Shown here: piece by piece, positions 6,506 to 6,871 of the stretch
Numbering within the stretch: position 1 is the stretch's first letter
Layout: every line of letters starts with the position of its first letter
Origin: Chlamydiota bacterium
GTDB taxonomy: Bacteria > Chlamydiota > Chlamydiia > Chlamydiales > Waddliaceae
Reading direction: 5' to 3'
Length of the DNA stretch: 6,871 bases
Assembly: GCA_011065005.1 (NCBI GenBank)
Contig: JAAKFP010000138.1
Location: 1-6,871 of the forward strand
The notes under the pieces: generated by a model
Told to the model about the DNA's origin: nothing
Seen by the model: the letters and a program-made list of their open reading frames with translations, nothing else
Database searches by the model: none
Position numbers and translations under genes: made by a program

Positions 6506-6690
6506 TATAGATGAATTGATTTTGATTGACAGGGAGTCCCTCTATTCCTTAAAACTAGTAAATTTTCCTTTTTTCTAAAAGAAGAATTTTTGTAACCGTT
6601 CACGCCCCCTTTTTTAGGTCGCGAAGAGCTCGAAGAAGCGAAGATTACGCGAAGCTTTTTTAGAATTCAGGTCAATTTAGGGTGATTTTT
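6506..6690. other. Intergenic region without a recognisable gene
   Basis: AT-rich sequence upstream of the U-box gene, which must hold that gene's promoter, although no convincing pair of hexamers is visible. Within it are GTAACCGTTCACGCCCCC (6592-6609), which resembles an insertion-sequence terminus, and four GCGAAG-like units (6621-6654: GCGAAG, TCGAAG, GCGAAG, GCGAAG). No ORF of meaningful length, tRNA or strong hairpin was seen. Confidence 0.5.
6592..6609 (+). other. Possible IS66-type terminal inverted repeat remnant
   Basis: GTAACCGTTCACG resembles the GTAAnCG start I associate with IS66-family ends. No transposase or matching opposite end (a sequence ending in CGGTTAC) occurs in the window, so it would be a solo end or chance. 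Confidence 0.2.
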
Positions 6691-6752
6691 GGGAAAAGGG
6701 CCGGGGAAAAGGGGAAAAGGGCCGGGGGAAAAGGGGGAACGGAAAAGGGCCG
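6691..6752 (+). repeat. Purine-rich tandem repeat, about 21-22 bp, three copies
   Basis: AAAAGGGCCG recurs at 6694, 6715 and 6743. The first two units (6691-6711 and 6712-6733) are nearly identical, differing by one extra G. The third (6734-6752) is more diverged. The G- and A-rich strand bias contrasts with the surrounding sequence. The last copy runs directly into the candidate intron 5' boundary. Confidence 0.7.
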
Positions 6753-6871
6753 TGCCTGCATTAGGGAAAGCGCCGGTAAAAATCGACAAGGAGTAGTGGA
6801 TGAAAGAGCCATACGTTGAAGGAATAGCAAACCGCAACGGCCACGAGTCATGCGCGGGTAGTCGTGAGGCT
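6752..6871 (+). mobile_element. 5' end of a group II intron (partial, continues past the window)
   Basis: From 6800 an open frame reads MKEPYVEGIANRNGHESC and stays open for 24 codons to the window edge. I recognise MKEPYVEG...ESC as a peptide frequently annotated upstream of group II intron reverse transcriptase/maturase genes. It is generally a translation of the intron's structured 5' RNA rather than a real protein, so it is not called as a gene here. GAGTAGTGG just before the ATG belongs to the same recalled block. The 5' boundary is placed at GTGCC (6752-6756), which matches the group II 5' consensus GUGYG in four of five positions. The true boundary could be some tens of bases away. The reverse transcriptase itself would lie beyond the window. 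Confidence 0.55.

Noticed and set aside
6504..6509. Perfect TATAAT on the minus strand before the U-box gene
   Set aside because: Transcription from it would begin inside or after the Shine-Dalgarno sequence, and no -35 hexamer lies at the right distance.
6528..6542. AGGGAGTCCCT inverted repeat as an operator or terminator
   Set aside because: The arms are only four bases around a three-base loop, which is too short to support a function.
6800..6871. Short open frame starting MKEPYVEG as a real protein
   Set aside because: I recognise it as a translation of the structured 5' part of group II introns. The frame is better explained by RNA constraint than by a protein product.

Overview
The window reads as a piece of a Gram-negative, host-associated genome, most likely a Chlamydia-like bacterium (order Parachlamydiales) living in amoebae or other eukaryotic cells. 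The argument is one of content: an RND efflux pump with a NodT-type outer-membrane lipoprotein sits beside a U-box/ankyrin protein, a eukaryotic-style domain pair expected in an injected effector. The assignment is inference, and other amoeba-associated lineages such as Legionellales cannot be excluded.

Layout. Bases 1 to about 70 look like the 3' end (domain V and part of domain VI) of a group II intron. Next comes a tight co-directional cluster on the plus strand: an RND inner-membrane permease (frame open from 109, stop at 3330), an outer-membrane factor lipoprotein (about 3314-4882) and a small potassium-channel-type protein (about 4882-5598). The genes overlap by 17 bp and 1 bp and the two downstream starts have clear Shine-Dalgarno sequences, so this should be one translationally coupled unit. 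The periplasmic adaptor that such a pump needs is not visible. It probably lay upstream, where the intron remnant now sits. The permease frame has a stop codon just before its conserved N-terminal residues and no ordinary start codon before part of TM1, so the 5' end of this gene is damaged or unusual.

A 40-bp gap containing three 8-bp tandem repeats separates the channel gene from a convergent minus-strand gene (5639-6493) for a U-box plus ankyrin-repeat protein, a probable E3 ubiquitin ligase effector. The last 366 bases hold no ordinary gene: a possible IS end (6592-6609), short GCGAAG repeats, a purine-rich tandem repeat (6691-6752), and then what looks like the 5' end of another group II intron running off the window in the plus orientation.

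Together, a drug/metabolite export cassette and an effector gene are bracketed by group II intron sequences in the same orientation. The strongest leads are the ion channel coupled to an RND pump, the broken permease start next to an intron scar, and the U-box/ankyrin protein.
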